NCBI RefSeq assembly: GCF_016508255.1
Contig: NZ_JADVKT010000002.1
Coordinates: forward strand, 496,001-560,000
Reading direction: 5' to 3'
DNA from: Acinetobacter calcoaceticus
GTDB taxonomy: Bacteria > Pseudomonadota > Gammaproteobacteria > Pseudomonadales > Moraxellaceae
Length of the DNA stretch: 64,000 nucleotides
Part shown: in pieces, positions 17,097 to 26,540 of the stretch
How positions within the stretch are numbered: the stretch's first letter is position 1
Layout: every line of letters starts with the position of its first letter
The notes under the pieces: model-generated
The model's input: only the letters and a program-made list of their open reading frames with translations
Told to the model about the DNA's origin: nothing
Databases searched by the model: none
Program-made: the position numbers and the translations under genes

Positions 17097-17633
17097 TTAT
17101 TGATAAATAATGGTGTATTTTACTTGCGACGTTACTGTACCAGCAGTAGAAGCACCGGTAGCATAATATTCAGCGTAATAGTTAAGGTCAGCATTACCAC
17201 CTGCTGAAACGCTCACCCATTGTGAGTTGGTCTGAGCTTCATTCGTACCTGTAGCAAGTACAGGGATTACAGCATTATTACTACCTAGCAACTGGATATT
17301 CACATTTGTTGCCCCGCCTGAGGTTGCTTGGTTTAATAAACGACCAGTATTAAAGTCAACGGTAGCACCCGGCTCAAAATAGGTAGCTACTTTTCCAGCA
17401 GAGGCGCAGTTCGTTAAATTAATTTGAAATGGGGTACGACCAGCCACATCACCTGCATTTTTTAAAGTTTGAGATGAAACTGTAGGCAGATTGATTATTA
17501 GATTTTTATCTCCAGTATCAATAGTACAAGTATTATCTGTGACAAGACCATTAATAGTAATTGTGCCATCTGCAGCTTGTGCATTTGTTATATTTAAGAG
17601 AGAAACCGCCGCCATAAAAATAAACTTTTTCAT
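17097..17633 (-). CDS. Major fimbrial subunit (type 1 pilin-like)
   Basis: 178 residues from the ATG at 17633, chosen for its ggggat ribosome site and signal peptide (MKKFIFMAAVSLLNITNAQA); the open frame upstream of this is AT-rich noise. The mature protein has the pilin pattern GTITINGLVTDNTCTID, a second Cys in NLTNCASAG, and the closing beta-strand YTIIYQ with penultimate Tyr. First gene of a four-gene operon (subunit, chaperone, usher, adhesin). This differs from the Csu pilus, which has more subunits. Confidence 0.93.
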   Translation of the reverse strand: MKKFIFMAAVSLLNITNAQAADGTITINGLVTDNTCTIDTGDKNLIINLPTVSSQTLKNAGDVAGRTPFQINLTNCASAGKVATYFEPGATVDFNTGRLLNQATSGGATNVNIQLLGSNNAVIPVLATGTNEAQTNSQWVSVSAGGNADLNYYAEYYATGASTAGTVTSQVKYTIIYQ

Positions 17634-18067
17634 AAAATCCCCAGAATAGCCTTTTAAAATAAAATCCAATACTTTTAGCAATTTTATTCTGCTTAAGTAA
17701 GGCGAAGGAAATATATCACTTTTCAACCAAAAAACAAGGAAAACATTATATTTATATATATTTTGATCAGTTGTTTTTATTAATAAATATTTTGAAAATA
17801 TATTTTTTATCATTTGGTAAAATATCTTGGAATTCATTTTTTAAAATAAAATTAAAAAACTCGTAATATTTAAGTGATTGTATTTTATTAAGTTAATCTA
17901 ATTTTAAAATATTTAAGATAGAAATTTTCTATAACCTTATGTTTTTTAACAATTAAAATGTTTTTTTATTTGTCGTGTGAATATGTTTATTTTTTAAGAA
18001 TTTTTTAAGATTCAATTCCTACTGTTTTAGTTGTAATTTAATAAAAGATAATCTGGAGTTCCGTTCC
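17634..18067. promoter_or_regulatory. Divergent upstream region of the pilus operon
   Basis: 434 very AT-rich bases between the pilin start and the hypothetical gene at 18068. It must hold the pilus promoter. No invertible element (paired inverted repeats flanking a promoter) was noticed, so phase switching by inversion is not supported. Confidence 0.4.
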
Positions 18068-18418
18068 ATGAATAGTATGAAGTATAGTTATAAACCTAAT
18101 TACTTTTTCTTTGCTCATAAACTAGTTTTGTTTTTAAAGGATTATCTCATTAAGCACCCAACGGAGCAGCAGACAACGTTTAATTTACAAACGATTTATG
18201 ACATCTTTAGTCATGACCTTGCTTCAAGTACAACTAATCTTGAGGGCATCTTAAATATTGCAGATGAATACGTATTTGAAACAGAAGAAGGTTTACTTCC
18301 ATTGATTAGTAAGCATTCTGTTAATCTCAAGAATCATGTGCTTTCATTGGAATTCTCACCTCAAGCTTTGACAAGTTTATTGTCTGGTCATTCTTTAGTG
18401 AATCCTAAAGTAGCTTAG
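18068..18418 (+). CDS. Hypothetical protein, 116 residues
   Basis: ATG with ctggagt ribosome site. The product is soluble and probably helical, beginning MNSMKYSYKPNYFFFAHKL; no signal peptide. A region FNLQTIYDIFSHDLASS...LEGILNIADEYVF is faintly similar in pattern to the protein encoded next (18482-18694), with which it is probably co-transcribed. I do not recognise the family; it seems restricted to Acinetobacter from memory. Confidence 0.7.
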   Translation: MNSMKYSYKPNYFFFAHKLVLFLKDYLIKHPTEQQTTFNLQTIYDIFSHDLASSTTNLEGILNIADEYVFETEEGLLPLISKHSVNLKNHVLSLEFSPQALTSLLSGHSLVNPKVA

Positions 18419-18481
18419 ATTTTCTTTTAAGGTCGAGTTAACTCATATAAAATTCATAAAATTTATTTTCAAGAGTGATTC

Positions 18482-18694
18482 ATGAGTAAAGACTTTAAAG
18501 CCTTAACTTATATTGCGGATGATAATATAGCAGATACAGTGACTTGGCTCTTACATCATCAAGATGTTTTTGATTCTTTTAATTTTGATGTGTTGAGCCA
18601 AGAGTTGTCTGTAACGCATGCAGCAGGAAAAGACATTATTCGAGTAGGGACATTTCTTAATGCCACTTATGGAATTTTAGTTACTTCTGTTTAA
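18482..18694 (+). CDS. Hypothetical protein, 70 residues
   Basis: ATG preceded by aagagtgatt. Small soluble protein (FNFDVLSQELSVTHAAGKDI, ending YGILVTSV) with a possible helix-turn-helix-like pattern, but no firm assignment. It follows the 116-residue gene by 63 bases and ends at a strong terminator shared with bioB. Confidence 0.65.
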   Translation: MSKDFKALTYIADDNIADTVTWLLHHQDVFDSFNFDVLSQELSVTHAAGKDIIRVGTFLNATYGILVTSV

Positions 18695-18727
18695 ATAAAA
18701 AAGCCCTGAAGAATCAGGGCTTTTTTA
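18695..18727. terminator. Bidirectional terminator
   Basis: A-run, stem agccctga/tcagggct, T-run, between the 70-residue gene and convergent bioB. Confidence 0.9.
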
Positions 18728-18742
18728 TTTTACTGTCTTGAG

Positions 18743-19732
18743 TTATGCACTCATGGCATTTACTGATAAGTCAGCAACAGCTGGTTTTGGTTTTTCTGCG
18801 GTTAAGCCCAGTTTATTAAACAACGCTTGGTCTTTACCTTCACCTGCATTTGGTGTGGTAAGTAATTTATCACCAGAGAATAATGAATTTGCGCCTGCCA
18901 TAAATGCTAATGCTTGATCTGAATCACTTAATGACTCACGACCAGCAGATAAACGAATATAGCTATGCGGCATAATAATACGCGCAACTGCAATAGTACG
19001 AATCCATTCAATTACATCAAGCTTTTCAACATCTGCTAAAGGTGTTCCTTCAATTGGAACAAGCATGTTGATTGGCACAGATTCAGGATGAATTGGTAGA
19101 GTAGCTAATTCGTGCAATAAACCAACACGGTCTTCACGACTTTCGCCTAAACCAACAATACCGCCACTACAAACTTTCATTCCAGCTTGGCGAACATAAT
19201 CTAGGGTATTTAAACGATCATCAAAAGTACGCGTGCTAATGATGTGAGAGTAATACTCACGAGATGTATCTAGGTTGTGATTGTAATAATCTAAACCAGC
19301 AACTTGTAGGCGCTCTGCTTGAGATTGGTTAAGCATGCCTAAAGTCATACATGTTTCCAGACCTAAAGCTTTTACTTCACGTACCATTTCTAAAACATAA
19401 GGCATATCGCGTTCATGCGGGTTACGCCAAGCTGCGCCCATGCAAAAACGTGAAGAACCTGAATCTTTTGCAGCTTTTGCTTCGCTAATCACTTTTTCTA
19501 CAGCAATACGTTTTTCTGCTTCTAATTTTGATTCGTAATGTGCAGATTGTGAGCAATATTTGCAATCTTCAGGGCATTTACCCGTTTTAATAGATAAAAG
19601 GGTGCTGACCTGAATCGCATTGGCAGTGAAGTGCTCGCGATGTACTTGCTGAGCCTTGAAAACTAAATCCAAGAAGGGTTGTTCATATAAAGCTTGGATT
19701 TCTTCACGATTCCAATCATTACGTAGAGTCAT
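18743..19732 (-). CDS. bioB: Biotin synthase
   Basis: 329 residues from the ATG at 19732, the start I recall for A. baumannii BioB; an ATG twelve bases upstream is possible. Radical-SAM cysteines C53, C57 and C60 are in KCPEDCKYC; further conserved blocks are [24 protein letters not shown] and NHNLDTS. The enzyme inserts sulfur into dethiobiotin, using a 4Fe-4S cluster with SAM and a sacrificed 2Fe-2S cluster. The other bio genes are not in this window. Confidence 0.97.
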   Translation of the reverse strand: MTLRNDWNREEIQALYEQPFLDLVFKAQQVHREHFTANAIQVSTLLSIKTGKCPEDCKYCSQSAHYESKLEAEKRIAVEKVISEAKAAKDSGSSRFCMGAAWRNPHERDMPYVLEMVREVKALGLETCMTLGMLNQSQAERLQVAGLDYYNHNLDTSREYYSHIISTRTFDDRLNTLDYVRQAGMKVCSGGIVGLGESREDRVGLLHELATLPIHPESVPINMLVPIEGTPLADVEKLDVIEWIRTIAVARIIMPHSYIRLSAGRESLSDSDQALAFMAGANSLFSGDKLLTTPNAGEGKDQALFNKLGLTAEKPKPAVADLSVNAMSA

Positions 19733-19819
19733 TGTCATATCCATGATGATGGCATTAATTCACTACACATAATCATACAGAATTCGTATTAAAGCTATAG
19801 GGCAAAAAACATCATTTTT

Positions 19820-20920
19820 TTAATTTGATAGCTTAAGTTGATTAAGTTGTTGTTCAATTGCCCAATCAATATGCACATTGACAATATCATCATGCAAAAT
19901 TTTGCCATTTTGTAGTTGAGCTACAATTTCCGTTGAATAGGGTGCATTTCCTAAACCGATGGCAATATTCCGTTTGAATGATTGATAACCTGTTCGGCGA
20001 ATTGGACTACCTTCTGTATTTGCTAAAAAAGTAGTTTCATCCCACTGCCAGATATCAAGCAGACTAATATTATCTAATCCATTTCTAGGATTGAAATCGC
20101 TAATAGAAGCTGTTTTTGCAAAACTGTTCCACGGGCAAATTAACTGACAGTCATCGCAACCAAAAATTCGATTACCAATACCTGCACGTAATTCTTCAGC
20201 AATAATTCCTTTATATTCGATAGTTAGATAAGCAATGCACCGCCTCGCATCTAGCATATAAGGTTCCACAATTGCTTGCGTCGGGCAAATATCAATACAT
20301 GCACTACAAGAACCACAATGGGAAGTCGTTGGTCCATCAAAAGGTAAATCTAGTGACGTAAATAGTTCACCCAAAACAAAAAAAGAACCTGACTTTTTGT
20401 GAATGAGCAATGTATGTTTACCCGTCCAACCCATTCCGGCATTTTCAGCCAACGATTTTTCAAAAATAGGGGCTGAATCGGCGAAAGGACGTGACTCAAA
20501 ATCACCAACTTTTTCACGAATTCGAGTGGCTAGGGTTTTCAATCTGCCACGCATGACTTTGTGGTAGTCTCGACCACGTGCATATCGCGCAATAATTGCA
20601 GAATTAGGTTCAAAAGGTACATAACGAGGCTTTGGGGACTCGACCAAATAGTTCATGCGAACGCAAATAATACTTTTTGTGCCAGGAACTAATAAGGTTG
20701 GATCAGCTCGCTTTTCTAGATTTTCTTCTAAATAGGTCATATCTGCATGATAACCACGTTCAAGGTATTCTAAAAAACGTGGCATTTGCTCTTGAGCATC
20801 TGGTTTTGCAATGACACAATCAGCAAAACCCAAGTCTAATGCTTGAGTCTTGATCCATGCTTTTAATTCATGAAGATCAAATTGTTGTACTGCAATGCGT
20901 GATGTGTCGGAAGATGTCAT
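19820..20920 (-). CDS. queG: Epoxyqueuosine reductase
   Basis: 366 residues from the ATG at 20920; the frame extends to 21052 but that part overlaps the nnr gene and is not conserved. Two 4Fe-4S motifs are visible (HCGSCSACIDICPTQAI and FGCDDCQLICPWN), along with the cobalamin-binding N-terminal domain (ICVRMNYLV, RYARGRDYHKVM). It carries out the last step of queuosine synthesis in tRNA anticodons. It is divergent from nnr with 26 bases between starts, an arrangement also seen in E. coli (queG/yjeF). Confidence 0.96.
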   Translation of the reverse strand: MTSSDTSRIAVQQFDLHELKAWIKTQALDLGFADCVIAKPDAQEQMPRFLEYLERGYHADMTYLEENLEKRADPTLLVPGTKSIICVRMNYLVESPKPRYVPFEPNSAIIARYARGRDYHKVMRGRLKTLATRIREKVGDFESRPFADSAPIFEKSLAENAGMGWTGKHTLLIHKKSGSFFVLGELFTSLDLPFDGPTTSHCGSCSACIDICPTQAIVEPYMLDARRCIAYLTIEYKGIIAEELRAGIGNRIFGCDDCQLICPWNSFAKTASISDFNPRNGLDNISLLDIWQWDETTFLANTEGSPIRRTGYQSFKRNIAIGLGNAPYSTEIVAQLQNGKILHDDIVNVHIDWAIEQQLNQLKLSN

Positions 20921-20946
20921 AAACCAGAATGAAAGAGGATAATAAT

Positions 20947-22407
20947 ATGCAGACGGTAGTTTACCATAGCGATGATATTCAAGCATGGGAGCAACGCTGG
21001 TTTGCTGCGCAAAACTCATCATTAGGTTTAATGCAACAAGCGGCTTGGTCAATTGCTCAACAGTTAATTGAAATTTTTAAAGAGCAGTCTATTAAGAATG
21101 CTGCTATTTGGTGTGGACAGGGCAACAATGCTGGGGATGGTTATTTTCTAGCAAGCTATTTAACACAAGCGGGATTTCATGTTGAAATATTTGCGGCTGA
21201 ATTAGGTTCATCAGCTAGTCTTCATTGTGCTGTGCAATTTGCCCAAGAAAAGAAAGTTCCGATTCATCAAGGTTTTAATGTTAAAAAAACATTTGATTGT
21301 CATATTGATGCTTTATTTGGTATTGGTTTAAATCGCGAATTAAATGCTAATTGGCAACAGGTTATTCAACAATTTAATGAACAAACAGGTCTAAAAATTT
21401 CTGTAGATATTCCAAGTGGCTTGCATGCAAATACAGGTCGTACTTTGCCTTGTGCAATACGAGCTGATCATACATTTACAGTTTTGGGACTTAAAGCAGG
21501 ATTATTCACAGGTCAAGGCAAAGAATACACAGGTAAGCTTCATTTAATTGATTTAATTCCTATAGACCAAGAGCTGAAACCGTTAGCTTATTTAACATCA
21601 ACAAATATTAAACTTCCTAAGCGTATGGCATTTGGGCATAAGGGAAGCTATGGACATGTCTTAGTGGTTGGTGGACATGAACAAATGGGTGGTGCTGTAA
21701 TTATGGCTGCCGAGGCTGCTTTTCATGCTGGAGCTGGTAAAGTCACGGTGGTTTGTCATCAAAACCATCATCAGGCTATTTTGTCTCGTTCACCAAATAT
21801 TATGCTCCGTGATATTAATAGCTTAGATGAAAAGTCGATTAAGGAGATTTTATCTCAGGTCGATTCAGTATGTTTCGGAATGGGGTTGGGGCGTGATGAT
21901 TGGGCAAAGCAAATCTACCAACATTGGTTTAATTTATTAAATGAGAGTACTTATCTAGAAATTGTTTTAGATGCAGATGCTTTATGGTTTTTAGCTAAAC
22001 AGCCTCAAAAATTGAATGCACATATTTATTTAACGCCCCATCCTGGAGAAGCTGCAACATTGCTTGAGTGTTCTACTACTCAGATTGAGGCGGACCGAAT
22101 CTCTGCAATTTATGCGTTACAAAAAAAATATGCAGGGCAATGGGTGCTAAAAGGAGCAGGTAGCCTGATTTTAGAAGATGCTCTTTATATTTGTATGCAA
22201 GGTAATGCAGGTATGGGAACTGGAGGAATGGGAGATGTACTAGCTGGAATGATTGCCAGTCTAAAAGCACAATTTCATAAGGCTATTGCATTACATGAAA
22301 TTGTTACCCTCCATGCTCAGGCCGGTGACCGACTGGCAAAAGAAGGTATGCGTGGTTTACAGGCTTTTGAGATGAATCAGGCAATTACTCAAGTAGTGAA
22401 CCAATAA
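20947..22407 (+). CDS. nnr: Bifunctional NAD(P)HX epimerase/dehydratase
   Basis: 486 residues from the ATG at 20947, which has an agaggat ribosome site; another ATG at 20929 is in frame. The N-terminal epimerase (YjeF_N) covers about residues 1-210 (CGQGNNAGDGYFLASYL, VDIPSGLHA). The C-terminal ADP/ATP-dependent dehydratase has GHKGSYGHVLVVGG, LTPHPGEAA and GTGGMGDVLAGMI. It repairs hydrated NADH and NADPH. Full-length fusion, as usual in bacteria. Confidence 0.95.
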   Translation: MQTVVYHSDDIQAWEQRWFAAQNSSLGLMQQAAWSIAQQLIEIFKEQSIKNAAIWCGQGNNAGDGYFLASYLTQAGFHVEIFAAELGSSASLHCAVQFAQEKKVPIHQGFNVKKTFDCHIDALFGIGLNRELNANWQQVIQQFNEQTGLKISVDIPSGLHANTGRTLPCAIRADHTFTVLGLKAGLFTGQGKEYTGKLHLIDLIPIDQELKPLAYLTSTNIKLPKRMAFGHKGSYGHVLVVGGHEQMGGAVIMAAEAAFHAGAGKVTVVCHQNHHQAILSRSPNIMLRDINSLDEKSIKEILSQVDSVCFGMGLGRDDWAKQIYQHWFNLLNESTYLEIVLDADALWFLAKQPQKLNAHIYLTPHPGEAATLLECSTTQIEADRISAIYALQKKYAGQWVLKGAGSLILEDALYICMQGNAGMGTGGMGDVLAGMIASLKAQFHKAIALHEIVTLHAQAGDRLAKEGMRGLQAFEMNQAITQVVNQ

Positions 22408-22411
22408 AGCT

Positions 22412-22957
22412 TTAACGTCTACGACTGCTAGAGCGGCTTCGGCCACGTGCCATACCACCTAAGGCATTAAGGACAGAGAGTTTACTCATACTTCCAGATG
22501 CATGAGCATGGCAAATTGCTGCTGCTAGTGCATCGGCTGCATCGGATTGAGGCTTAACGGTCAGATTAAGTAATCGCATGACCATCATTTGTACTTGTTC
22601 TTTATCTGCGGCTCCATAACCGACAACAGATTGTTTAATTTGACGGGCGGTATATTCTGCAACTTGTAAGTCTAAATTAACTAAAGCGGCTATTGCTGCG
22701 CCACGTGCTTGTCCAAGTTTTAGGGCTGAATCAGGATTTTGAGCCATAAATACCTGTTCAACGGCAGCTTCGGTGGGACCATGAAATTTAACAATACGTT
22801 CAATACCAGCAAAAATACGTTTTAAGCGTTCGGGCATTTCCTTTGTTTCTGTTCGAATAGTACCTGCATCGATAAAACGTAGTTTGCTACCATCTTTTTC
22901 AATGATTCCATAACCTGTTAAGCGTGAACCAGGGTCAATCCCAATAATCAAAGACAT
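22412..22957 (-). CDS. ruvC: Holliday junction resolvase RuvC
   Basis: 181 residues. Catalytic acidic residues are seen in [12 protein letters not shown] (Asp7), EAAVEQVF (Glu) and the paired Asp of [13 protein letters not shown]. It cuts Holliday junctions made by RuvAB. The C-terminus is an Arg/Ser-rich tail ([10 protein letters not shown]). It stands apart from ruvAB and is convergent with nnr with only four bases between stops. Confidence 0.97.
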   Translation of the reverse strand: MSLIIGIDPGSRLTGYGIIEKDGSKLRFIDAGTIRTETKEMPERLKRIFAGIERIVKFHGPTEAAVEQVFMAQNPDSALKLGQARGAAIAALVNLDLQVAEYTARQIKQSVVGYGAADKEQVQMMVMRLLNLTVKPQSDAADALAAAICHAHASGSMSKLSVLNALGGMARGRSRSSSRRR

Positions 22958-23196
22958 GCGAAGGCTTACATAAATAATTTAAAGGTATTGTTACATACCA
23001 AAATATGATCTGCATGAGTTATTTAAGCAAGTCACTTATGAGTGGTTATTTTTCGTTTTTTAAATAGATTCTATTTTGATTGCTACGAAGAATAATTTTC
23101 AAGATTTCTATAAAAGATAAAATTCTTTAATAATTGACAAGATTCTAGTTTAGTGGAATATTTGTCTATAATTTTGGACGTAAAATTTGTGGGTAT

Positions 23197-23790
23197 ATGG
23201 AAGATATTAATATTCGCATTGCACAGCAAGTACGTGAACTGCGTTTAGCCCGTGGATATACCTTAGATGTTCTTGCTACACGATGTCAGGTGAGCCGCTC
23301 TGCAATTTCTTTAATTGAGAGAGGCGAGGCAAGCCCAACAGCAGTTGTCCTTGAAAAGCTGGCAAATGGTTTAGATGTGCCTTTGACTCAACTCTTCGCT
23401 AACCAACAGGGTGATCAATCACCTCAGCCTATTGTTCGGCGTAGCAAACAATCAGAATGGAAAGACCCAGAAACAGGTTATATACGCCGTCAAATTTCAC
23501 CTCCAAATTGGAAGTCCCCATTTCAAATTGTTGAAATTGAATTTCCCCCTCATTCACGAATTACTTATGAAACAAGTGGGAATTCTAAAGCTATACGACA
23601 GCAACTGTGGGTAATAGAAGGTCAAATTGATATTCAGTTGGGTGAAAAAAATTATGCTTTACAAGAGGGTGATTGTTTAGCCATGCAATTAGATCAACCC
23701 ATTATGTATAGTAATCCTTCTTCTAAAGCGGCCCGCTATATTTTAGTTATTTGCAATGAGTTCGTTTCTGTTCTTAAGGAATTTTCATGA
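23197..23790 (+). CDS. XRE-family regulator with C-terminal cupin domain
   Basis: 197 residues. The helix-turn-helix spans about residues 8-64 (QVRELRLARGYTLDVLATRCQ...SLIERGEASPT). The cupin sensor spans about 105-190 (LWVIEGQIDIQLGEKNYALQEGDCLAMQ). Such proteins usually sense a small metabolite and control a neighbouring gene. It overlaps the downstream GNAT gene by four bases (ATGA), so the two are co-translated, and the GNAT enzyme's substrate may be its signal (inference). Confidence 0.93.
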   Translation: MEDINIRIAQQVRELRLARGYTLDVLATRCQVSRSAISLIERGEASPTAVVLEKLANGLDVPLTQLFANQQGDQSPQPIVRRSKQSEWKDPETGYIRRQISPPNWKSPFQIVEIEFPPHSRITYETSGNSKAIRQQLWVIEGQIDIQLGEKNYALQEGDCLAMQLDQPIMYSNPSSKAARYILVICNEFVSVLKEFS

Positions 23791-24332
23791 TTAAAAATAC
23801 TAATCATCATCTACGTTTAATTGATTGTCATGAAGCAAATCATGCAAAGGCTATTTTAGATATTTTGAATGAAGCAATTATTAATTCGACTGCTCTATAT
23901 GATTATTTGCCGCGCTCTGAAGAGTCGATGAAAAATTGGTTTTCGGTTAAAAGACAAAATGGTTTTCCAGTGATTGGCATTGTTGATGAGACAGACAAGT
24001 TATTGGGTTTCGCGAGCTGGGGAACCTTTAGGGCTTTTCCTGCCTATAAATATACCGTTGAGCATAGTATTTATATTCATTATGAACATCGGGGTTGTGG
24101 GCTAAGTAAAATTTTAATGCAAGAGTTGATTCAGCGAGCTCAAGAGGCCGAACTCCATGTATTGATTGGTTGTATTGATGCGACCAATCAGGCAAGCATC
24201 GGTTTACATAAGAAAATGGGCTTTACTCATGCTGGCACTTTTAAACAAGTCGGTTTTAAGTTTGGGGAATGGCTTGATGCAGCTTTTTATCAGTTAAATT
24301 TAACTACGCCATTACATCCAGTCGATGGCTAA
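23787..24332 (+). CDS. GNAT acetyltransferase, phosphinothricin-acetyltransferase-like
   Basis: 181 residues. The acetyl-CoA-binding motif is HRGCGLSKILMQELI, followed by IGCIDATNQASIGLHKKMGFTHAGTFKQVGFKFGEWLD, which closely follows the pattern of Pat/Bar-type N-acetyltransferases. Such enzymes acetylate phosphinothricin, methionine sulfoximine or related amines. It lies just downstream of, and convergent with, the OXA gene, the arrangement I recall in A. baumannii. Confidence 0.92.
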   Translation: MIKNTNHHLRLIDCHEANHAKAILDILNEAIINSTALYDYLPRSEESMKNWFSVKRQNGFPVIGIVDETDKLLGFASWGTFRAFPAYKYTVEHSIYIHYEHRGCGLSKILMQELIQRAQEAELHVLIGCIDATNQASIGLHKKMGFTHAGTFKQVGFKFGEWLDAAFYQLNLTTPLHPVDG

Positions 24333-24402
24333 CAAATTTAGTTCAATTTTGAAAATTATAGAGATAGCCCAGTCTATACTGGGCAATGCTATAGAGTTTA
24401 AC

Positions 24403-25224
24403 TTATAAGATACCCAGTTGTTCTAATCCTTTATAAGCAATTTCTTTTCGAATAGAACTAGGAATTCCTTTTTTCATTTCTAAATTGAGTGAAAACGCTA
24501 CAATTTCTCCTTGTGGTTGAACGACCCAACCGGTTAACCAGCCAACTTGTGGTTCAACATCCCATCCCCAACCACTTTTAGCATAAATTTTACGTCCATT
24601 TTTTTCTTCTATGAACACCATTGATTGTACTTGTTCTTGCACATTTTTACTAAATGGAAGCGTTTTATTGGCTAATTGATAAGCAAATTGCGATTCTTGT
24701 TGAGGTGTTATTTTTAGAGGACCAACAAGCCAAAAATTATCTACTTTTGAACCAATGTTAGCATTACCGAAACCAATTCGCTTTACCTCTTTGGACATAA
24801 GATCTAGGCCAATTCTTCGGGCTAATTCTTGATAAACTGGAATAGCAGAAGCTTTCATTGCATCGCCCAGAGTCATGTCTTTTTCCCAATCAGGAAATAA
24901 ACGTTTTTGCCCATCCCATTTAAATACTTCAGTTGTAGTTACCTTATAGTGTTCAAGCCCAATTAAAGCATTTAACATTTTAAAGGTAGAAGCGGGAACA
25001 TACTCTGTTGATGCTCTCTTAAGATCATTGCCATAAATTTCTTCTGTTTGTCCTCGCTTAATAACCAAAACACCTGTGGTTTGGGCTTGATCAAACAGCG
25101 ATTTAATTTCTTCTGAATTTTTATTGACAGAAATAGAATGTATTTGATGATGTTCTACTGTTTTAGAGGCGCAGGCAGATAAAAATAGGGAACCTGTTGC
25201 AATGATAAGAGCTTTTTTATACAT
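24403..25224 (-). CDS. blaOXA: Class D beta-lactamase, OXA-51-like (divergent variant)
   Basis: 273 residues, a lipoprotein by its LFLSAC lipobox (Cys18). Class D motifs are S79-T-F-K82 (catalytic Ser; the Lys is carboxylated in the family), S126-A-I, F152-G-N (Y-G-N in OXA-51) and K216-S-G. The conserved [17 protein letters not shown] and QVGWLTGWV stretches match the OXA-51 group far better than OXA-23, -24 or -213 as I remember them. Yet the first 45 residues and about three dozen later positions differ from OXA-51 in my recollection. It hydrolyses penicillins and weakly carbapenems in the periplasm. Context (fxsA upstream, GNAT downstream) is the intrinsic chromosomal site. No ISAba1 lies upstream, so expression is probably low. 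Confidence 0.95.
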   Translation of the reverse strand: MYKKALIIATGSLFLSACASKTVEHHQIHSISVNKNSEEIKSLFDQAQTTGVLVIKRGQTEEIYGNDLKRASTEYVPASTFKMLNALIGLEHYKVTTTEVFKWDGQKRLFPDWEKDMTLGDAMKASAIPVYQELARRIGLDLMSKEVKRIGFGNANIGSKVDNFWLVGPLKITPQQESQFAYQLANKTLPFSKNVQEQVQSMVFIEEKNGRKIYAKSGWGWDVEPQVGWLTGWVVQPQGEIVAFSLNLEMKKGIPSSIRKEIAYKGLEQLGIL

Positions 25225-25721
25225 AAGTCTGACTAAGTCTAATTTTGAAGTATTATTAATTAATTTAACTTGAATGGAACTGCCTTTAGTAAGAGGAAAT
25301 GTAAGTTATCTAGAAAATTTTATATTGATGCATTACTTTTAAAGTCTGCTAATAAGTAAAATATAAACAAAGAAATGCTTCTAATCTTGCTAAGTAGATA
25401 AGACTTTATTTGAATAAAAAGCCCTTTTTAAAGGGGTTTTTACTTAAGTAGAGTAAAAAAATTCAAATCTGATTGAAGTGGCACTTGATAAAGTCGATAT
25501 AGCACTCATTAATAATAAAGCATGTTTGTTTTTATCGAGTTAAAATCAAATGTACTCCAGTATTGCAGACTCTTGTCGATACGATCGTTTTTTTTGATTT
25601 TTAGAAATTAGACAGAATAATCGGTGCTAAGAGGAATGCTTAATCCTTATTTTTAACTTAAATAAGGTTAGGTCAAATAAAACTGCAATGAATTTTCTTT
25701 TTGAGATAGATAAAGTTTTAC
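25225..25721. other. Region between blaOXA and fxsA
   Basis: 497 bases between two divergent starts. No insertion sequence end is present. It holds an orphan terminator-like hairpin at 25416-25441, unexpected between divergent promoters. Confidence 0.5.
25345..25441 (+). ncRNA. Candidate small RNA ending in an orphan hairpin
   Basis: The hairpin has stem aaaa-g-cccttt/aaaggg-g-tttt (one mismatch) and ends in T. Both flanking genes start, rather than end, around here, so the hairpin has no gene to terminate. A weak promoter-like ttgatg...taataa pair lies about 85 bases upstream. A minus-strand use cannot be excluded. Confidence 0.3.
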
Positions 25722-26285
25722 ATGAATTTACTTCTTATTGTAGTTCTGGGCGCGATTGTTGAAATTGCCGTATGGATTGGCGTAGCACAGTTCATCAGTG
25801 GATGGTATGTGTTCTTTTGGTTCATTATTGCTTTCTTTATTGGTTTGGGGCTTATTCGCAGAAGTACTGCTGGCATCATGCCTCAATTACAGCAAATGCA
25901 GATGACAGGCCAACTAGGTAGTGATCCAACAGTGACTAAAAAACTTGCTTATGCTTTTGCAGGTTTCTTATTAATGTTGCCAGGTCTTGTATCTGATGTT
26001 TTGGCTCTTTTAATTTTGATCCCTGGCGTTCAAACCGCATTTCGTAATATAGCGATGAGAACTCTGGCAAAACGCCAACAAGCTATGATGAATAAAATGA
26101 TGGGTGATATGGGCGGTAATGCTTCGGGACAAAACCCATTTGCTGATTTAATGCGTCAAATGCAAGATATGCAGAATCAGCAGGGCGGTGGCCAAGGCCA
26201 ATACCATGATTCAAGCATTATTGATGGTGAAGCGAGAGATGTTACTCCTGACCATAAAAAAATAGAGCATAAAAATAAAGATTAA
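25722..26285 (+). CDS. fxsA: FxsA-family membrane protein
   Basis: 187 residues with three or four membrane helices (LLLIVVLGAIVEIAVWIGV, VFFWFIIAFFIGLGLI, LPGLVSDVLALLILIPG). The conserved GFLLMLPGLVSDVLA stretch is diagnostic. A Met/Gln/Gly-rich cytoplasmic tail follows. In E. coli, FxsA overproduction relieves F-plasmid exclusion of phage T7; the normal role is unclear. It ends at a clear terminator. Confidence 0.95.
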   Translation: MNLLLIVVLGAIVEIAVWIGVAQFISGWYVFFWFIIAFFIGLGLIRRSTAGIMPQLQQMQMTGQLGSDPTVTKKLAYAFAGFLLMLPGLVSDVLALLILIPGVQTAFRNIAMRTLAKRQQAMMNKMMGDMGGNASGQNPFADLMRQMQDMQNQQGGGQGQYHDSSIIDGEARDVTPDHKKIEHKNKD

Positions 26286-26297
26286 TAAATGTTTTAT

Positions 26298-26333
26298 AAA
26301 AAAGCTTAAACCCATAAGGTTTAAGCTTTTTTA
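26298..26333. terminator. Bidirectional terminator
   Basis: Stem aaagcttaaacc/ggtttaagcttt with T-run, between fxsA and the small minus-strand gene. Confidence 0.9.
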
Positions 26334-26345
26334 TTTCTAAAATTA

Positions 26346-26540
26346 TTATTTATTCTGACAAACAGAAGTAGATGAATCAGTCTCGTCCAGTTCTAATTTA
26401 GTTTCTTCTTGTGGTTTTGACTGAGGTTGATATTTATTCGAAGGTAGATCGGTTTGCTTGTTTTCAGATTGTTGATAACCTCGACTTCGGTTAGCTCTTT
26501 CGCGAAAGCCACCCTTATTAATGAGCTGTGTATGTGACAT
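26346..26540 (-). CDS. Small hydrophilic hypothetical protein
   Basis: 64 residues, start MSHTQLINKGGFRERANRS, then Gln/Lys/Ser-rich (QQSENKQTDLPSNKYQPQSK) and an acidic tail. Probably disordered. An AGG lies seven bases before the ATG. It ends near the terminator it would share with fxsA, which supports a real gene. Function unknown. Confidence 0.5.
   Translation of the reverse strand: MSHTQLINKGGFRERANRSRGYQQSENKQTDLPSNKYQPQSKPQEETKLELDETDSSTSVCQNK

Noticed and set aside
17634..17837. Upstream extension of the pilin gene
   Set aside because: It would bury the signal peptide; the ATG at 17633 has a ribosome site.
20921..21052. Upstream extension of queG
   Set aside because: It overlaps the divergent nnr gene and has no family similarity.
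25225..25721. ISAba1 or other insertion sequence driving blaOXA
   Set aside because: No transposase frame or recognisable insertion sequence end is present.
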